A stretch of DNA of 64,000 nucleotides. Origin: Rhodobacter sp. TJ_12. Its GTDB lineage: Bacteria; Pseudomonadota; Alphaproteobacteria; Rhodobacterales; Rhodobacteraceae. This document shows positions 1-9,594 of this stretch, piece by piece. The position numbers and the translations under genes were made by a program. Position 1 is the stretch's first letter, and each line of letters opens with the position of its first letter. The stretch is from the NCBI RefSeq assembly GCF_020023995.1, contig NZ_NRRD01000013.1, positions 1 to 64,000 of the forward strand, read 5' to 3'. The notes below the pieces were generated by a model. The model was not told the origin of the DNA. It saw only the letters and a list, made by a program, of their open reading frames with translations, and did no database searches.

Positions 1-2294
1 GATGGGGGCATCGTCGGGGCGGGTGTCGGCTCGCTGTCCTTGATGGCGCGAAGCGCCGCGCGGGCGCGCGGCAGGCGGATCACCGCCATCGCGCCCACAT
101 GCCCCCCAACATCGGTTTCCGGGGCAAAGGCGGGCGCATCGGTCAGCATCAAGGTGCCGCCATGTTCCTCGATAATCTTCTTGACGATCGACAGCCCCAA
201 CCCGGTGCCCTTGGCGCGCGTCGTCACATAGGGTTCAAACAGACGCGCGCGATCCGGGGGCAGGCCAATGCCGTTATCGGCAATGGTAATTTCGATCAGT
301 TCTTCATGCGCGCGCATCGCAACGCGCACTTGCGGTGCCCAGCCTTCGGGCGCCCCTTTTTCGATCAGGCTTTCGATGGCCTCGCCCGCGTTCTTGATCA
401 GATTGACCAAGGCTTGCGAAACCATCGTCGCATCCAATTCGACCACCTCGGGCCCTTCGGGCAGATCGGCGGTCAGTTTCGCGCCATGCAGCGCGCCCTC
501 TTGCAACAAGACCGCATCGCGCGCCAGTTGCACAATGTCATGGTCGCGCCGGTCGGGCTCGGGCATCCGGGCGAAGCGGGAAAATTCATCGACGATGCGG
601 CGCAGGTCATCGGTTTGCCGCACGATCACCCCGGTCAGTTGATCCAGCGCCTCGACCTGATCGGGGGCCACCTGCTTGGAAAACTTGCGCTTGATCCGCT
701 CTGCCGAAAGCTGGATCGGCGTCAGCGGGTTCTTGATTTCATGCGCGATGCGGCGCGCCACATCGCCCCAAGCCGCCATGCGCTGCGCCGAAACCAGATC
801 GGTCACATCGTCAAAGGCCACCACATAGCCTTCGCGCGCGCCCCTGGCCCCGCGCCGCTCGGCCATACGCACCAACAGGCTTTCCAGCCGCCCGCCGCGC
901 GATACCCGCACCTCTTCTTGCACCACAGCCTGAAAACCGTCGCGCAAGCGGTTGAAAAGATATTCAAACTCCGGCACCGCCTCGGCCAGGGCGCGGCCGG
1001 TATCCGGCTCGGGCATCAGCATCAACAGCCGCGTGGCCGACGGGTTCAGAAAGTCGATCCGGCCATCGGCATCCAGCCCGATCACCCCCGACGTGACCGA
1101 GGACAGCACGGAATCGAACATCCGCCGCTGTTCATCGGTTTCGCGATGCGAGGCGACCAGCTCTTCGCGCTGATGTTTAAGTTGACGCGTCATTCGGTTG
1201 AAGGATTGCCCCAAAGTGGCGATTTCATCCTCGCCCGCTTCCTCGGTCACATGGGCATCGAGATCGCCGGTGCCGACCCGTTCCGCCGCCGCCGCCAACC
1301 GCCCAATCGGGCGCGACAGCCGCTCGGCGAACCACAACCCGGCCCAGACCGCAGCCAAGATCAAGATCAGCGCAAAGCCAATGTAAACAAGGCCAAATTC
1401 GAACAATAGCCGTCCGCGCGACGCCTCAAGCTGTTGATAGAGATCCACCGTTTCGCGCGTGTCATCGAGCAGCGACAGGATTTTGCCATCCACCGTGCGC
1501 GAGACATAAAGATAGCGGTCGATAAAGGCATCCAACTTGATCAGCGCGCGAAATTCCGAATTGGGCCAATCTTCGATCAGTTCGGTCGCGCCCTTACTGG
1601 CCGAAACGACCTTTTCGGGCGCCGGGGGCTCATAGTCAAAAAGGTAGGACCGCTCCCCCCGCGCAACGATTTCTGCCGCGCCATCAATGACATAAGCCTC
1701 TTTCAACCCACGCTGGATGCCCTTTTGCCCGACCACCAGCCATTCGCGCAAATCGCCATCGGTGGCAAAGGTCGCCGCTTGGCGGCGCAGGTTCAAAAAG
1801 CCCGCCAGTGCCTGCGCATCCTGCGCCAGATCGCGCCGGTGCTCCTCTTGATAGGCTTCGGCGGCCGACAACGAGGTGCCCACCACCATGCGCACCCGGT
1901 CCGAAAACCACCCCTCCAGCCCGATATTGACGGTCAACCCGGCAAACAAGGCCACCAAAACCGTGGGCACCAGCGCAATCCCGGCAAAAACGCCGGTCAG
2001 CCGCAGGGTCAACCGCGAACCGGTCGCCCGCGCGCGCCGCGCCGCCAAAATCTGCGCCAGCCGCAACACGATCAGCCCGCCCAGCGTCAGGAAATAGACA
2101 AAATCGGCCAGAAGCGTCAGCCGCAGCGCGGTGCTGTCGGCCCCCTGCCCAAGTGGGCCCAGCACCACAAAGGTGGTGACCGCCAGCGCAGGCCCCAGCA
2201 CCGCCAGCCCCAGAACAAAGCCGTTCTGAAGTTTGCGCTGCCGCCGCAGCCGCGCCAGCCGCTCCCAAGCGGTGCTGTTTGTCGCGCTAAGCAA
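1..2294 (-). CDS. ntrY: Nitrogen regulation sensor histidine kinase NtrY (C-terminal end cut by window edge)
   Basis: Translating the minus strand gives one open frame to the window edge, about 764 codons, so only a few C-terminal residues should be missing. Several N-terminal membrane segments precede a HAMP-like linker, a PAS region, the phosphoacceptor motif RRIAHEIKNPLTPIQLSAER, and an ATP-binding domain with the boxes LVNLIKNAGEA, DNGIGL and GTGLGLSIVKKI. This order is typical of NtrY, the membrane sensor of the NtrY/NtrX system for nitrogen and redox control. It follows ntrC on the same strand; ntrX would be expected just outside the window. The start is uncertain: TTG at 2294 is used here, and TTG at 2345, which lies 4 bases after an ACAGG, is a real alternative. 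No in-frame ATG was found near the 5' end. Confidence 0.93.
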   Translation of the reverse strand, partial: MLSATNSTAWERLARLRRQRKLQNGFVLGLAVLGPALAVTTFVVLGPLGQGADSTALRLTLLADFVYFLTLGGLIVLRLAQILAARRARATGSRLTLRLTGVFAGIALVPTVLVALFAGLTVNIGLEGWFSDRVRMVVGTSLSAAEAYQEEHRRDLAQDAQALAGFLNLRRQAATFATDGDLREWLVVGQKGIQRGLKEAYVIDGAAEIVARGERSYLFDYEPPAPEKVVSASKGATELIEDWPNSEFRALIKLDAFIDRYLYVSRTVDGKILSLLDDTRETVDLYQQLEASRGRLLFEFGLVYIGFALILILAAVWAGLWFAERLSRPIGRLAAAAERVGTGDLDAHVTEEAGEDEIATLGQSFNRMTRQLKHQREELVASHRETDEQRRMFDSVLSSVTSGVIGLDADGRIDFLNPSATRLLMLMPEPDTGRALAEAVPEFEYLFNRLRDGFQAVVQEEVRVSRGGRLESLLVRMAERRGARGAREGYVVAFDDVTDLVSAQRMAAWGDVARRIAHEIKNPLTPIQLSAERIKRKFSKQVAPDQVEALDQLTGVIVRQTDDLRRIVDEFSRFARMPEPDRRDHDIVQLARDAVLLQEGALHGAKLTADLPEGPEVVELDATMVSQALVNLIKNAGEAIESLIEKGAPEGWAPQVRVAMRAHEELIEITIADNGIGLPPDRARLFEPYVTTRAKGTGLGLSIVKKIIEEHGGTLMLTDAPAFAPETDVGGHVGAMAVIRLPRARAALRAIKDSEPTPAPTMPP

Positions 2295-2360
2295 GACGCC
2301 CCCGGTCCCAAGCCATGGCGAATCCGTGGGACGGATTTGCCACAAATACCTGTGACCTAT

Positions 2361-3734
2361 TTACATCAGCTTGCGGCGGCGTGTCACCTGAATATCCAGA
2401 TCGGTGATCTTTTTACGCAAGGTATTGCGGTTGATCCCCAGCAAATCCGCACATCTGGCTTGGTTCCCGCCCGTCGCATCCAGCGAGATTTCGATGAGCG
2501 GTGCCTCCATTTCGGCCAAAATCCGGTCGTAAAGGCCCGGCGGCGGCAGGTTGCCGCCATGCAGGTCGAAATAGCGCCGCAGGTGGCGCGCGATGGCGGC
2601 CGACAGTTTCTCGCCCTCGCCACCCGCACGCAACGGCTCGATCGCGGGCTGGTTGCCCAGCACGAATTCCACCTCGGCGCGGGTGATCTCTTCCTCGGTT
2701 GCGGTCACCACAAGCCGACGCACGGTGTTTTCCAACTGCCGCACATTGCCCGGCCACGCATAGGCGCGCACCAAGGCCATCGCATCATTGGAAAAGCGGC
2801 GCGTGCCCAGACCGTCGCGTTCGCACCGGTTCAGGAAATGCTCGGTCAAAAGCGGGATATCCTCGACCCGTTCGCGCAAGGCGGGCACGGCCAGCGTCAC
2901 ACCGCCCAGCCGGTAAAACAGGTCTTGGCGGAATTTCCCCGCCTCCATCAGCGCGGCCAGATCCACCTGCGTCGTCGCCATGACCCGTGGCGCCGCATCG
3001 GGCAGCGCATCCAGCATACGCACGATCCGGCCTTGGGTTTCATCGTCGTAATCGCCCACCTCGTCAAAGACGAGCGAGCCGCCCTTGACCCGCGCAATCA
3101 GGCTGGACGGGCCATCGGCCCCGGCCAGATCGGCAGCCTGCGCCACCACAAAGGGCAGCGTGCGCCGGTCGGAAAAATCGTGGATCGCCCGCGCGATCAG
3201 CGATTTGCCAGTGCCCGATTCCCCCATGATCATCACCGGCAGATCGGCATTCATCACCCGCGCCACCAGCCGGTAAAGCGCCTGCATCGCCGCCGTGCGC
3301 CCCACCAAGGGCAGGTCCGAATTTTCCGGCCGGGGCGGCTCCACCGCCTTGGGCACCACCTGCGCGCGGCGCTTGAGTTCCAGCGCGCGGGCGGCGCGCT
3401 TCATCAAATCGGGCAGGTCAAACGGCTTGGGCAGGTAATCATAGGCATCGGCCTCGGCCGCCTGAATCGCGGTCATGATGGTGTTTTGCGCCGAAATCAC
3501 AATCACCGGCAGGCCGGGGCGTTCTTGCGAAATGCGCGGCAGCGCCTCCAGCCCATTGCCATCGGGCATCATCACATCCGAAATCACCAAATCGCCTTTG
3601 CCCTCCTCGACCCAACGCATCAGCGTCATCAAGGAAGCGGTCGCATGGACCTTGCAGCCCGCGCGGGTCAGCGCTTGCGTCAAAACAGTGCGGATCGTGC
3701 GGTCGTCGTCGGCGACGAGAACGGTGCCATCCAT
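2361..3734 (-). CDS. ntrC: Nitrogen regulator NtrC, Rhodobacter type without GAFTGA loop
   Basis: 457 residues. The receiver domain (1-120) has the acidic pocket DDD at 9-11 and phosphoacceptor Asp53 in [11 protein letters not shown]. An AAA+ domain follows with Walker A GESGTGKS and Walker [12 protein letters not shown], then a Fis-type helix-turn-helix at the end ([19 protein letters not shown]). Between Walker A and B the segment that normally carries GAFTGA, the loop contacting sigma-54, is shortened and the motif is absent. R. capsulatus NtrC is known to lack this motif and to activate sigma-70 promoters, so the same is inferred here. It is the third gene of dusB-ntrB-ntrC-ntrY; NtrB is the expected partner kinase. 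Confidence 0.96.
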   Translation of the reverse strand: MDGTVLVADDDRTIRTVLTQALTRAGCKVHATASLMTLMRWVEEGKGDLVISDVMMPDGNGLEALPRISQERPGLPVIVISAQNTIMTAIQAAEADAYDYLPKPFDLPDLMKRAARALELKRRAQVVPKAVEPPRPENSDLPLVGRTAAMQALYRLVARVMNADLPVMIMGESGTGKSLIARAIHDFSDRRTLPFVVAQAADLAGADGPSSLIARVKGGSLVFDEVGDYDDETQGRIVRMLDALPDAAPRVMATTQVDLAALMEAGKFRQDLFYRLGGVTLAVPALRERVEDIPLLTEHFLNRCERDGLGTRRFSNDAMALVRAYAWPGNVRQLENTVRRLVVTATEEEITRAEVEFVLGNQPAIEPLRAGGEGEKLSAAIARHLRRYFDLHGGNLPPPGLYDRILAEMEAPLIEISLDATGGNQARCADLLGINRNTLRKKITDLDIQVTRRRKLM

Positions 3735-3737
3735 GGG

Positions 3738-4805
3738 TCAAAGCTCCTTCGGGGCGACGGGGAGGGAAACGCGAAAAACGGTGCGGCCGGGAACGCTATC
3801 GACGTTGATCCAGCCATTGTGCTCGGAAATGATTTTCGACACGAGGGCAAGGCCAAGGCCGGTGCCGTTCTCGCGCCCGGAAACAAAGGGTTCAAACAGC
3901 GCGCCGGCAATATCGGGCGGAATGCCCGGGCCATCGTCGATCACCTCGATCTGCAATGGCAGGCGCTGGCCATTGCCATCGGGGCCGCGCAGGCGCAAAG
4001 AATAATCATAAAAGGTGTGCAGCCGGATCGTGCCCTGCCCCTTTGACGCCTCTGCCGCGTTTTTCAGCAGGTTCAGAAAGACTTGCGTCAACTGATCGCC
4101 ATCGCCCACCGTGGGCGGCAGCGACGGGTCGTAATCTTCGACAATCAGCATATGCGCGCCAAAACCCACGGCGGCGGATTTGCGCGCCCGGTCCAGCACA
4201 TCGTGAATATTCACGGGCTTCATTTCGGGCGGGCGCACATTGCCGAACTGTTCCACCTGTTCAAGCAGCTTCACCACGCGGCGCGTTTCATCGACGATCA
4301 GATCGGTTAGCTCCAGATCGTCGCCCGACAGGTTCATCGACAAAAGTTGCGCCGCCCCAGCGATCCCCGCCAGCGGGTTCTTAATTTCATGCGCCAGCAT
4401 CTCGGCCATACCAATGGCCGAGCGGGCCGCCGATTTCACCATGCTTGCGCGCCCCAGCCGGTCGGCAATCTCGCGCGGCGAGATCAGCAACAGCACGGTT
4501 TCCGGGTCATCGCCCACCGGCGCGGCTTGCAGGTTGCATTGCACCGGCGCGCGTTCGCCCGTGGTCAGATCGACATCATTCACAAACAGGCCCGAGCGGT
4601 TCTTGCGCACGCGGGCAAAGATTTCCTCAAGCGGTGCCGCAATCGCCAGCCGCTCCCCCAGCACCTGCCCCTTCAGCGCACGCGCCGACAGGTTGAGGAA
4701 CAATTCCGCCGCCGGATTGATTTCGATCACCTTATCCTCGGCATCGATCATCAGCGCGGGCAGCGGCAGGGAATTCCAGATGATTCCGGGCGGGGGCAGC
4801 GTCAT
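3738..4805 (-). CDS. ntrB: Nitrogen regulation sensor histidine kinase NtrB (GlnL)
   Basis: 355 residues, soluble, no membrane segment. An N-terminal PAS domain (about 10-110) is followed by the phosphoacceptor motif AEMLAHEIKNPLAGIAG with His139, then a GHKL ATPase domain with LLKNAAEAS, DDGPGIP and GTGLGLALV. In the family, NtrB phosphorylates or dephosphorylates NtrC depending on the PII protein state. The start codon overlaps the dusB stop (ATGA at 4805-4802) and ntrC starts 3 bases after the ntrB stop, so the genes are translationally linked. Confidence 0.96.
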   Translation of the reverse strand: MTLPPPGIIWNSLPLPALMIDAEDKVIEINPAAELFLNLSARALKGQVLGERLAIAAPLEEIFARVRKNRSGLFVNDVDLTTGERAPVQCNLQAAPVGDDPETVLLLISPREIADRLGRASMVKSAARSAIGMAEMLAHEIKNPLAGIAGAAQLLSMNLSGDDLELTDLIVDETRRVVKLLEQVEQFGNVRPPEMKPVNIHDVLDRARKSAAVGFGAHMLIVEDYDPSLPPTVGDGDQLTQVFLNLLKNAAEASKGQGTIRLHTFYDYSLRLRGPDGNGQRLPLQIEVIDDGPGIPPDIAGALFEPFVSGRENGTGLGLALVSKIISEHNGWINVDSVPGRTVFRVSLPVAPKEL

Positions 4806-5776
4806 GCGGCAACTCTTTCGCTAAAAGCGGCCCGGATCAGCGCCAAGGTCGCCTCGGGCGTGGTGGTGCGCATCATTTCATCGACCAAAGGCGCACCAGC
4901 CGCCTCGGCATACCACCGCAGATGTTTCCGCGCTAGCCGCAGCCCCACATCGCTGCCGTAAAAGCGCAGCATATCCTCGTAATGCTCCGAAATCATATCC
5001 GCCAACTCCCCTTCGCGCGGCAATTGGGGCAGTGCTCGGCCGTAAAGCGCTGCCGCAATCTGCGCGAGCCGCCACGGCGCCCCTTGCGCGCCCCGACCCA
5101 CCATGACCCCCGCCGCGCCGGAACGGTGCAGCGCGACGCGCGCGCTTTCGGCGTCAACAATGTCGCCATTGGCCACCACCGGCACCGAGACCGCCTCGGA
5201 AACGGCGGCAATCGCCCCCCAATCGGCACGCCCGTTATAAAACTGCATCCGGGTGCGCCCGTGCACGACGATCATCCGCACCCCGGCGGATTCGGCGCGC
5301 TTGGCAAGTTCGGGCGCGTTGATCTGGTCGCTGTCCCAGCCAAGGCGCATCTTCAGCGTCACCGGCAGATCGACCGCGCCCACCACCGCCTCGATCAGCC
5401 GAAGCGCGTGATCGGGGACGCGCATCAGCGCCGCGCCCGAGGCGCCACCGGTCACCTTTTTCGCCGGGCAGCCCATGTTGATATCGATGATCTTCGCGCC
5501 CATATCGGCCACGATCTTCGCAGCCTCGGCCATCGGTTCGGGCTCACGCCCCGCCAATTGCACCGAGGTCGGCAAATCAAGCCCCAGTTCGCTGCGCGCC
5601 TTGGCCCGAACCGAGGGTTTCGCGGTCAGCATTTCGCCCGAGGCTACCATTTCCGATACCACCAACCCGGCCCCAAAACGCGCCACCAGCCGCCGAAATG
5701 GCAGGTCAGTGATCCCCGCCATTGGGGCCAGCAGCACCGGCGGCGTCAGGGAAATACAATTCAAGGGTATCGTCAC
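4802..5776 (-). CDS. dusB: tRNA-dihydrouridine synthase DusB (NifR3)
   Basis: 324 residues, the usual size for the family. The FMN-dependent TIM barrel starts with APMAGITDLPFRRL and has the catalytic cysteine Cys103 in DINMGCPAKKVTGG; VVHGRTR and VANGDI are further family motifs. It reduces uridine in the tRNA D-loop. In Rhodobacter this gene is called nifR3 and is the first gene of the ntrBC operon, exactly as here. The 204 bases between it and the divergent ispDF hold the promoters of both units. Confidence 0.96.
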   Translation of the reverse strand: MTIPLNCISLTPPVLLAPMAGITDLPFRRLVARFGAGLVVSEMVASGEMLTAKPSVRAKARSELGLDLPTSVQLAGREPEPMAEAAKIVADMGAKIIDINMGCPAKKVTGGASGAALMRVPDHALRLIEAVVGAVDLPVTLKMRLGWDSDQINAPELAKRAESAGVRMIVVHGRTRMQFYNGRADWGAIAAVSEAVSVPVVANGDIVDAESARVALHRSGAAGVMVGRGAQGAPWRLAQIAAALYGRALPQLPREGELADMISEHYEDMLRFYGSDVGLRLARKHLRWYAEAAGAPLVDEMMRTTTPEATLALIRAAFSERVAA

Positions 5777-5980
5777 GGTCGTTCCTGTAGCATTTGCCCA
5801 AGGAATTAGCGGCTTGGTTTCGGAATCACAATCGCAAGACGAGCTACCCCCCTCACAAAGGCGTCAAAATTCGGCAAGCGCTTAATTTTTCATCTTATCA
5901 CATGCGGCTCTGTGTACATTGCGCCCGCGCGCAGACTGGCCTAAGCCTTTGTCTGACAAGGAAGTGATAGGCGAGACCAG

Positions 5981-7120
5981 ATGAGCGTTGCAGTGATCAT
6001 CGTGGCAGCGGGACGAGGCACCCGCGCAGGCGAGGGGCTGCCCAAGCAGTGGCGCGATCTGGCGGGCCGTCCGGTGCTGGCCCATACGGTCGAGGCTTTC
6101 GCCGGTTTGGGCCGGGTGATCGTGGTGCTGCATCCCGATGACATGATCCGCGGTCTTGAGCTGTTGGGCGGGTCTGCGACCTTGGTGGCAGGCGGCAAAA
6201 GCCGCGCCGAAAGCGTGCAAAACGCGCTTGAAACGCTTGAAGGCAGCGATGTGACGCGGGTGCTGATTCATGATGGCGCGCGCCCGCTTATTCCGCAAAC
6301 GGTGCAGCAGGCGGTGCTGCACGCGCTCGACACCCATCCCGGGGCTGCGCCCGCGCTGCCGGTCACCGATGCGCTGTGGCGCGGCGAAAACGGCCTTGTT
6401 GCAGGCACCCAAGACCGCAATGGTCTGTTCCGGGCACAAACGCCCCAAGGTTTCCGCTTTCCCGAGATTTTGGCCGCGCATCGCGCCTATCCGGGCGATG
6501 CGGCAGATGATGTGGAAGTGGCCCGCGCGGCGGGTCTGGCCGTGGCGATCGTGCCGGGCCATGAAGACAATCTCAAGATCACCTATGCGGAGGATTTTCA
6601 CCGCGCCGAGGCGATCTTGCGCGAAAGGAAAGGCTCAAGAATGGATGTGCGGCTGGGCAACGGCTATGATGTGCATGCCTTTACGGAGGGGGATCATGTG
6701 ATCCTGTGCGGGGTCAAAGTGCCCCATACCAAGGCGCTTCTGGGCCATTCCGATGCCGATGTCGGCATGCATGCGCTGACCGATGCGATCTATGGCGCGA
6801 TGGCCGAAGGCGATATTGGCCGCCATTTCCCGCCGTCGGACCCGCAATGGAAGGGCGCGGCAAGCTGGATTTTCTTGGAACATGCCGCCAACCTTGCGCG
6901 CGAAAAAGGCTTTCGCATCGGCAATGCCGATGTCACCCTGATCTGCGAGCGCCCGAAGATCGGCCCGCATGCCGTTGAAATGGCAGCTGAACTTGCGCGC
7001 ATTATGAACGTCCCGGCCGACCGAATTTCGGTAAAGGCCACCACCTCTGAACGGCTTGGGTTCACCGGCCGCGAAGAGGGTATCGCCTCTATTGCCACCG
7101 TCACCTTGATAGGAGTCTGA
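5981..7120 (+). CDS. ispDF: Bifunctional IspDF, MEP isoprenoid pathway
   Basis: 379 residues with two enzymes in one chain. Residues 1 to about 215 are IspD, the cytidylyltransferase ([16 protein letters not shown], then HDGARPLI). Residues 221 to 379 are IspF, the MEcPP synthase ([28 protein letters not shown], then [16 protein letters not shown]). The fusion is common in alpha- and epsilonproteobacteria; the pathway makes IPP and DMAPP for quinones and carotenoids. A minor ATG at 6641 marks the start of the IspF half but no separate gene is proposed. The pgpA start follows one base after the stop. Confidence 0.97.
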   Translation: MSVAVIIVAAGRGTRAGEGLPKQWRDLAGRPVLAHTVEAFAGLGRVIVVLHPDDMIRGLELLGGSATLVAGGKSRAESVQNALETLEGSDVTRVLIHDGARPLIPQTVQQAVLHALDTHPGAAPALPVTDALWRGENGLVAGTQDRNGLFRAQTPQGFRFPEILAAHRAYPGDAADDVEVARAAGLAVAIVPGHEDNLKITYAEDFHRAEAILRERKGSRMDVRLGNGYDVHAFTEGDHVILCGVKVPHTKALLGHSDADVGMHALTDAIYGAMAEGDIGRHFPPSDPQWKGAASWIFLEHAANLAREKGFRIGNADVTLICERPKIGPHAVEMAAELARIMNVPADRISVKATTSERLGFTGREEGIASIATVTLIGV

Positions 7121-7121
7121 A

Positions 7122-7721
7122 ATGCCTCCCCGTGAAATGACCAAACGTGAAGTTCCGATCCATATTCTACAAGCGATCACCACTTTTGCCTTTGTCGGCA
7201 AGCTCGTGCCCGCGCCGGGCACTTGGGGCTCTGCCGTGGCCGCCGTTGCCGGCTGGGGCTTGGTGAAATTTTCCGGCCTGCCCGCGCTTTACCTTGCGGC
7301 GGTGCTGGCCTTCATCATCGGCCTTTGGGCGCTGGAACAAGAATTGCGCGACCGCCCGCATGACGACCCGAAAGAGGTCATCATCGACGAGGTGGCGGGC
7401 ATGTGGGTCGCGCTCGCCTTCCCGGCCTCGGCGTTTTACTATTTTGAAACTGAAATGGTCTGGCCCGGCCCGCTGGCCGCGTTTTTCTGGTTCCGCTTCT
7501 TCGACATCTTCAAGCCCGGCGTGATTGGCCGTGCCGACAAGAAGGGCGGCGCGATGGGCGTGATGATGGATGACATCTGGGCGGGCGTTTATGCCGGGGC
7601 CTTCACGCTTCTGACCGCACTGGTCTATCACCTTGGCCAAGACTACTGGCCGACGCTGTGGGCGCAGATCACCGCGATGCTGCCCGATATGCCCGCCCTG
7701 CCCTTCACCGGTCAGGAATGA
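7122..7721 (+). CDS. pgpA: Phosphatidylglycerophosphatase A
   Basis: 199 residues, a membrane enzyme that dephosphorylates phosphatidylglycerophosphate to phosphatidylglycerol. The family signature GKLVPAPGTWGSAVA is near the N terminus, followed by DDPKEVIIDEVAGMW with the acidic residues typical of PgpA, and FWFRFFDIFKPGVI. Several hydrophobic segments are visible. It lies one base after ispDF, and its stop overlaps the next start (ATGA), so the three genes form one operon. Confidence 0.94.
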   Translation: MPPREMTKREVPIHILQAITTFAFVGKLVPAPGTWGSAVAAVAGWGLVKFSGLPALYLAAVLAFIIGLWALEQELRDRPHDDPKEVIIDEVAGMWVALAFPASAFYYFETEMVWPGPLAAFFWFRFFDIFKPGVIGRADKKGGAMGVMMDDIWAGVYAGAFTLLTALVYHLGQDYWPTLWAQITAMLPDMPALPFTGQE

Positions 7722-8185
7722 GCGTAGATCAGATCCTCGCGCTGGCGCGGGGCAAGGGGTGGCGCATCGCCACCGCCGAAAGCTGCACCGGGGGCATGGT
7801 GGCGGTGGCGCTGACCGATGTGCCGGGATCGTCGGCGGTGGTGGAGCGTGGGTTCGTTACCTATTCCAATGCCGCCAAGATCGAGATGTTGGGCGTGGCG
7901 CAAGCCACGCTCGATGCATTTGGGGCGGTGTCAGAGGAAATTGCCCGCGAAATGGCAAAAGGCGCGCTGCGCCACAGCCACGCCGATCTCGCCGTTTCCA
8001 TCACCGGCATCGCAGGCCCGGGCGGGTCAGAGTTCAAGCCCGAAGGCCGCGTGTGCTTTGGCTTGGCCCGTAAAGGCGCCCCGACTCACACCGAAACGCA
8101 AGAGTTTGGCGCCCTTGGCCGGGGCATGGTGCGGGCGAAATCGCGCGATCATGCGCTGGCTTTGCTGCTGGGCGCCCTTTCTTAA
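7718..8185 (+). CDS. CinA C-terminal-type nicotinamide-nucleotide amidase
   Basis: 155 residues equal to the stand-alone C-terminal domain of CinA (PncC/YgaD type), which deamidates nicotinamide mononucleotide in NAD recycling. Motifs: ATAESCTGGMVA near the N terminus, VVERGFVTYSNAAK, and SITGIAGPGGSEFKPEG. The ATG at 7718 overlaps the pgpA stop; an upstream in-frame start at 7658 would lie inside pgpA and is rejected. The N-terminal CinA domain is absent, as is usual for proteobacterial copies. Confidence 0.93.
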   Translation: MSVDQILALARGKGWRIATAESCTGGMVAVALTDVPGSSAVVERGFVTYSNAAKIEMLGVAQATLDAFGAVSEEIAREMAKGALRHSHADLAVSITGIAGPGGSEFKPEGRVCFGLARKGAPTHTETQEFGALGRGMVRAKSRDHALALLLGALS

Positions 8186-8342
8186 CGCGCCCATACAGCA
8201 AGCTTCATGCCAATTAAACGCTCATTTCTTGGGCATTTATAAATTGCACGATCCTTAAGCGCCGCTTGCGCGTTTTTGCACCTTTTCCCGGCGCGCGCAG
8301 CATGGTCTCGCCCCCTCCAGACGTGAAAATGGAGGATTCGCG

Positions 8343-9521
8343 ATGAATGGCGCAGATACCGCCTGGGTCAGCATGGCCACCGCGCTTGTGCTGTTGATGA
8401 CATTGCCGGGGCTGGCGCTGTTTTACGGCGGGCTGGTGCGGGCCCGCAACGTGCTGTCGATCTTCATGCAATGCTTTGCGCTTGCCGCCGTGATGAGCCT
8501 GTTGTGGCTTTTGGCGGGCTATTCCATTGCTTTTGGGGAAGCGAACGGGTTTTGGGGCGGCCTGTCCAAGGCCCTGCTGCTGGGCATCGATGCCAGCACG
8601 CTCAAAGGCACCCTGCCCGAGGTGCTGTTCTTCGCCTTTCAGATGACCTTTGCGATCATCACCCCCGCGCTGATCATCGGCGCCTTTGTGGAACGGGTGA
8701 ATTTTTACTGGGTGATGGTGTTTTCCGCGCTTTGGATGCTTTTGGTCTATGCGCCGGTCACCCATTGGATCTGGGGCGGCGGCTTCATGGCCGATGGCGG
8801 CATCTGGGGCGAAACGGGCACGCGCGATTTCGCGGGCGGCATCGTCGTCCATGAAACCGCCGCCCTTGCCGCGCTTTTGCTGGCGGTGATGGTGGGCCCG
8901 CGCAAGAACCGCCACACCCCGCCGCACAACCCCGGCATGGTCGCCATTGGTGCGGGCCTGTTGTGGGTGGGCTGGTTTGGCTTCAACGGGGGCTCTGAGC
9001 TTGCCGCCGATGGCACCGCCGCCATGGCGATCACCGCCACGCATCTGTCGGCTGCGGCCGCGTCCTTTAGCTGGATGGTGTGGGAGCGGATCAAATTTGG
9101 CCGCGCCTCGCTTGTGGGGATCGTCACGGGCTCGATCGCGGGTCTGGCCTCCATCACCCCCGCGTCGGGCTTTGTCAGCCCGTGGCAGGCGGTGGTGATT
9201 GGCCTTGTGGCCGGTGCGCTTTGCCAAGAGGCGGTGATCTTGATCCGCGAGCGGCTGAAACTGGACGACTCGTTGGATGTGTTCGCCGTGCACGGCGTGG
9301 GCGGTATCTTCGGCACCATCATGGTCGCCGTTTTTGGCGCCGCCACCTTCACCGCGCAACTGGGCGCGCTGGCGATTGTGGGCCTCTATACGCTGGTGCT
9401 GACCTACGTTTTGGCCAAGGCGGTCGCACTCGTCTTCCCGATGCGGGTCGATAAGGAAAGCGAGACCAACGGGCTGGACCTCGCCACCCACGGCGAACGC
9501 GCTTACGATTTCAACTCCTGA
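8343..9521 (+). CDS. amt: Ammonium transporter, Amt family
   Basis: 392 residues, about eleven membrane segments. The pore motifs are present: FQMTFAIITPALIIGAF, the Asp-containing entry RDFAGGIVVHETAA with the first pore histidine, and FAVHGVGGIFG with the second. The first site reads HETAA where many homologs have HxNAG. Amt channels move ammonium across the inner membrane and are normally gated by GlnK; no glnK lies next to this gene. R. capsulatus has a second transporter (AmtY) that is also unlinked to a PII gene, so this may be that paralog. The C-terminal tail is short and ends in ERAYDFNS. Confidence 0.93.
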   Translation: MNGADTAWVSMATALVLLMTLPGLALFYGGLVRARNVLSIFMQCFALAAVMSLLWLLAGYSIAFGEANGFWGGLSKALLLGIDASTLKGTLPEVLFFAFQMTFAIITPALIIGAFVERVNFYWVMVFSALWMLLVYAPVTHWIWGGGFMADGGIWGETGTRDFAGGIVVHETAALAALLLAVMVGPRKNRHTPPHNPGMVAIGAGLLWVGWFGFNGGSELAADGTAAMAITATHLSAAAASFSWMVWERIKFGRASLVGIVTGSIAGLASITPASGFVSPWQAVVIGLVAGALCQEAVILIRERLKLDDSLDVFAVHGVGGIFGTIMVAVFGAATFTAQLGALAIVGLYTLVLTYVLAKAVALVFPMRVDKESETNGLDLATHGERAYDFNS

Positions 9522-9545
9522 TTGCAAGGCCCCGTATTCAAACGG

Positions 9546-9573
9546 AAAGGCCGCCCCAATGGGCGGCCTTTTC
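9546..9573 (+). terminator. Rho-independent terminator after amt
   Basis: An 11-base stem AAAGGCCGCCC / GGGCGGCCTTT with a four-base loop is followed by T residues, 24 bases after the amt stop. It lies between amt (plus) and the COQ10-like gene (minus) and could serve both. Confidence 0.88.
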
Positions 9574-9594
9574 CCTGCGCGATGATAAAGGTTC

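Noticed and set aside
1434-4046. Long plus-strand frame opposite ntrY/ntrC/ntrB
   Set aside because: Arg/Gln/His-rich product without domains; the minus strand holds textbook ntr genes. Same artefact as other antisense frames at 26875-29619, 36548-38536 and 55129-58548.
8228-8248. TTGGGCATTTATAAATTGCA upstream of amt as a sigma-54 promoter
   Set aside because: The GG and GC pairs are 12 bases apart instead of 10, and NtrC here lacks the sigma-54 contact loop.
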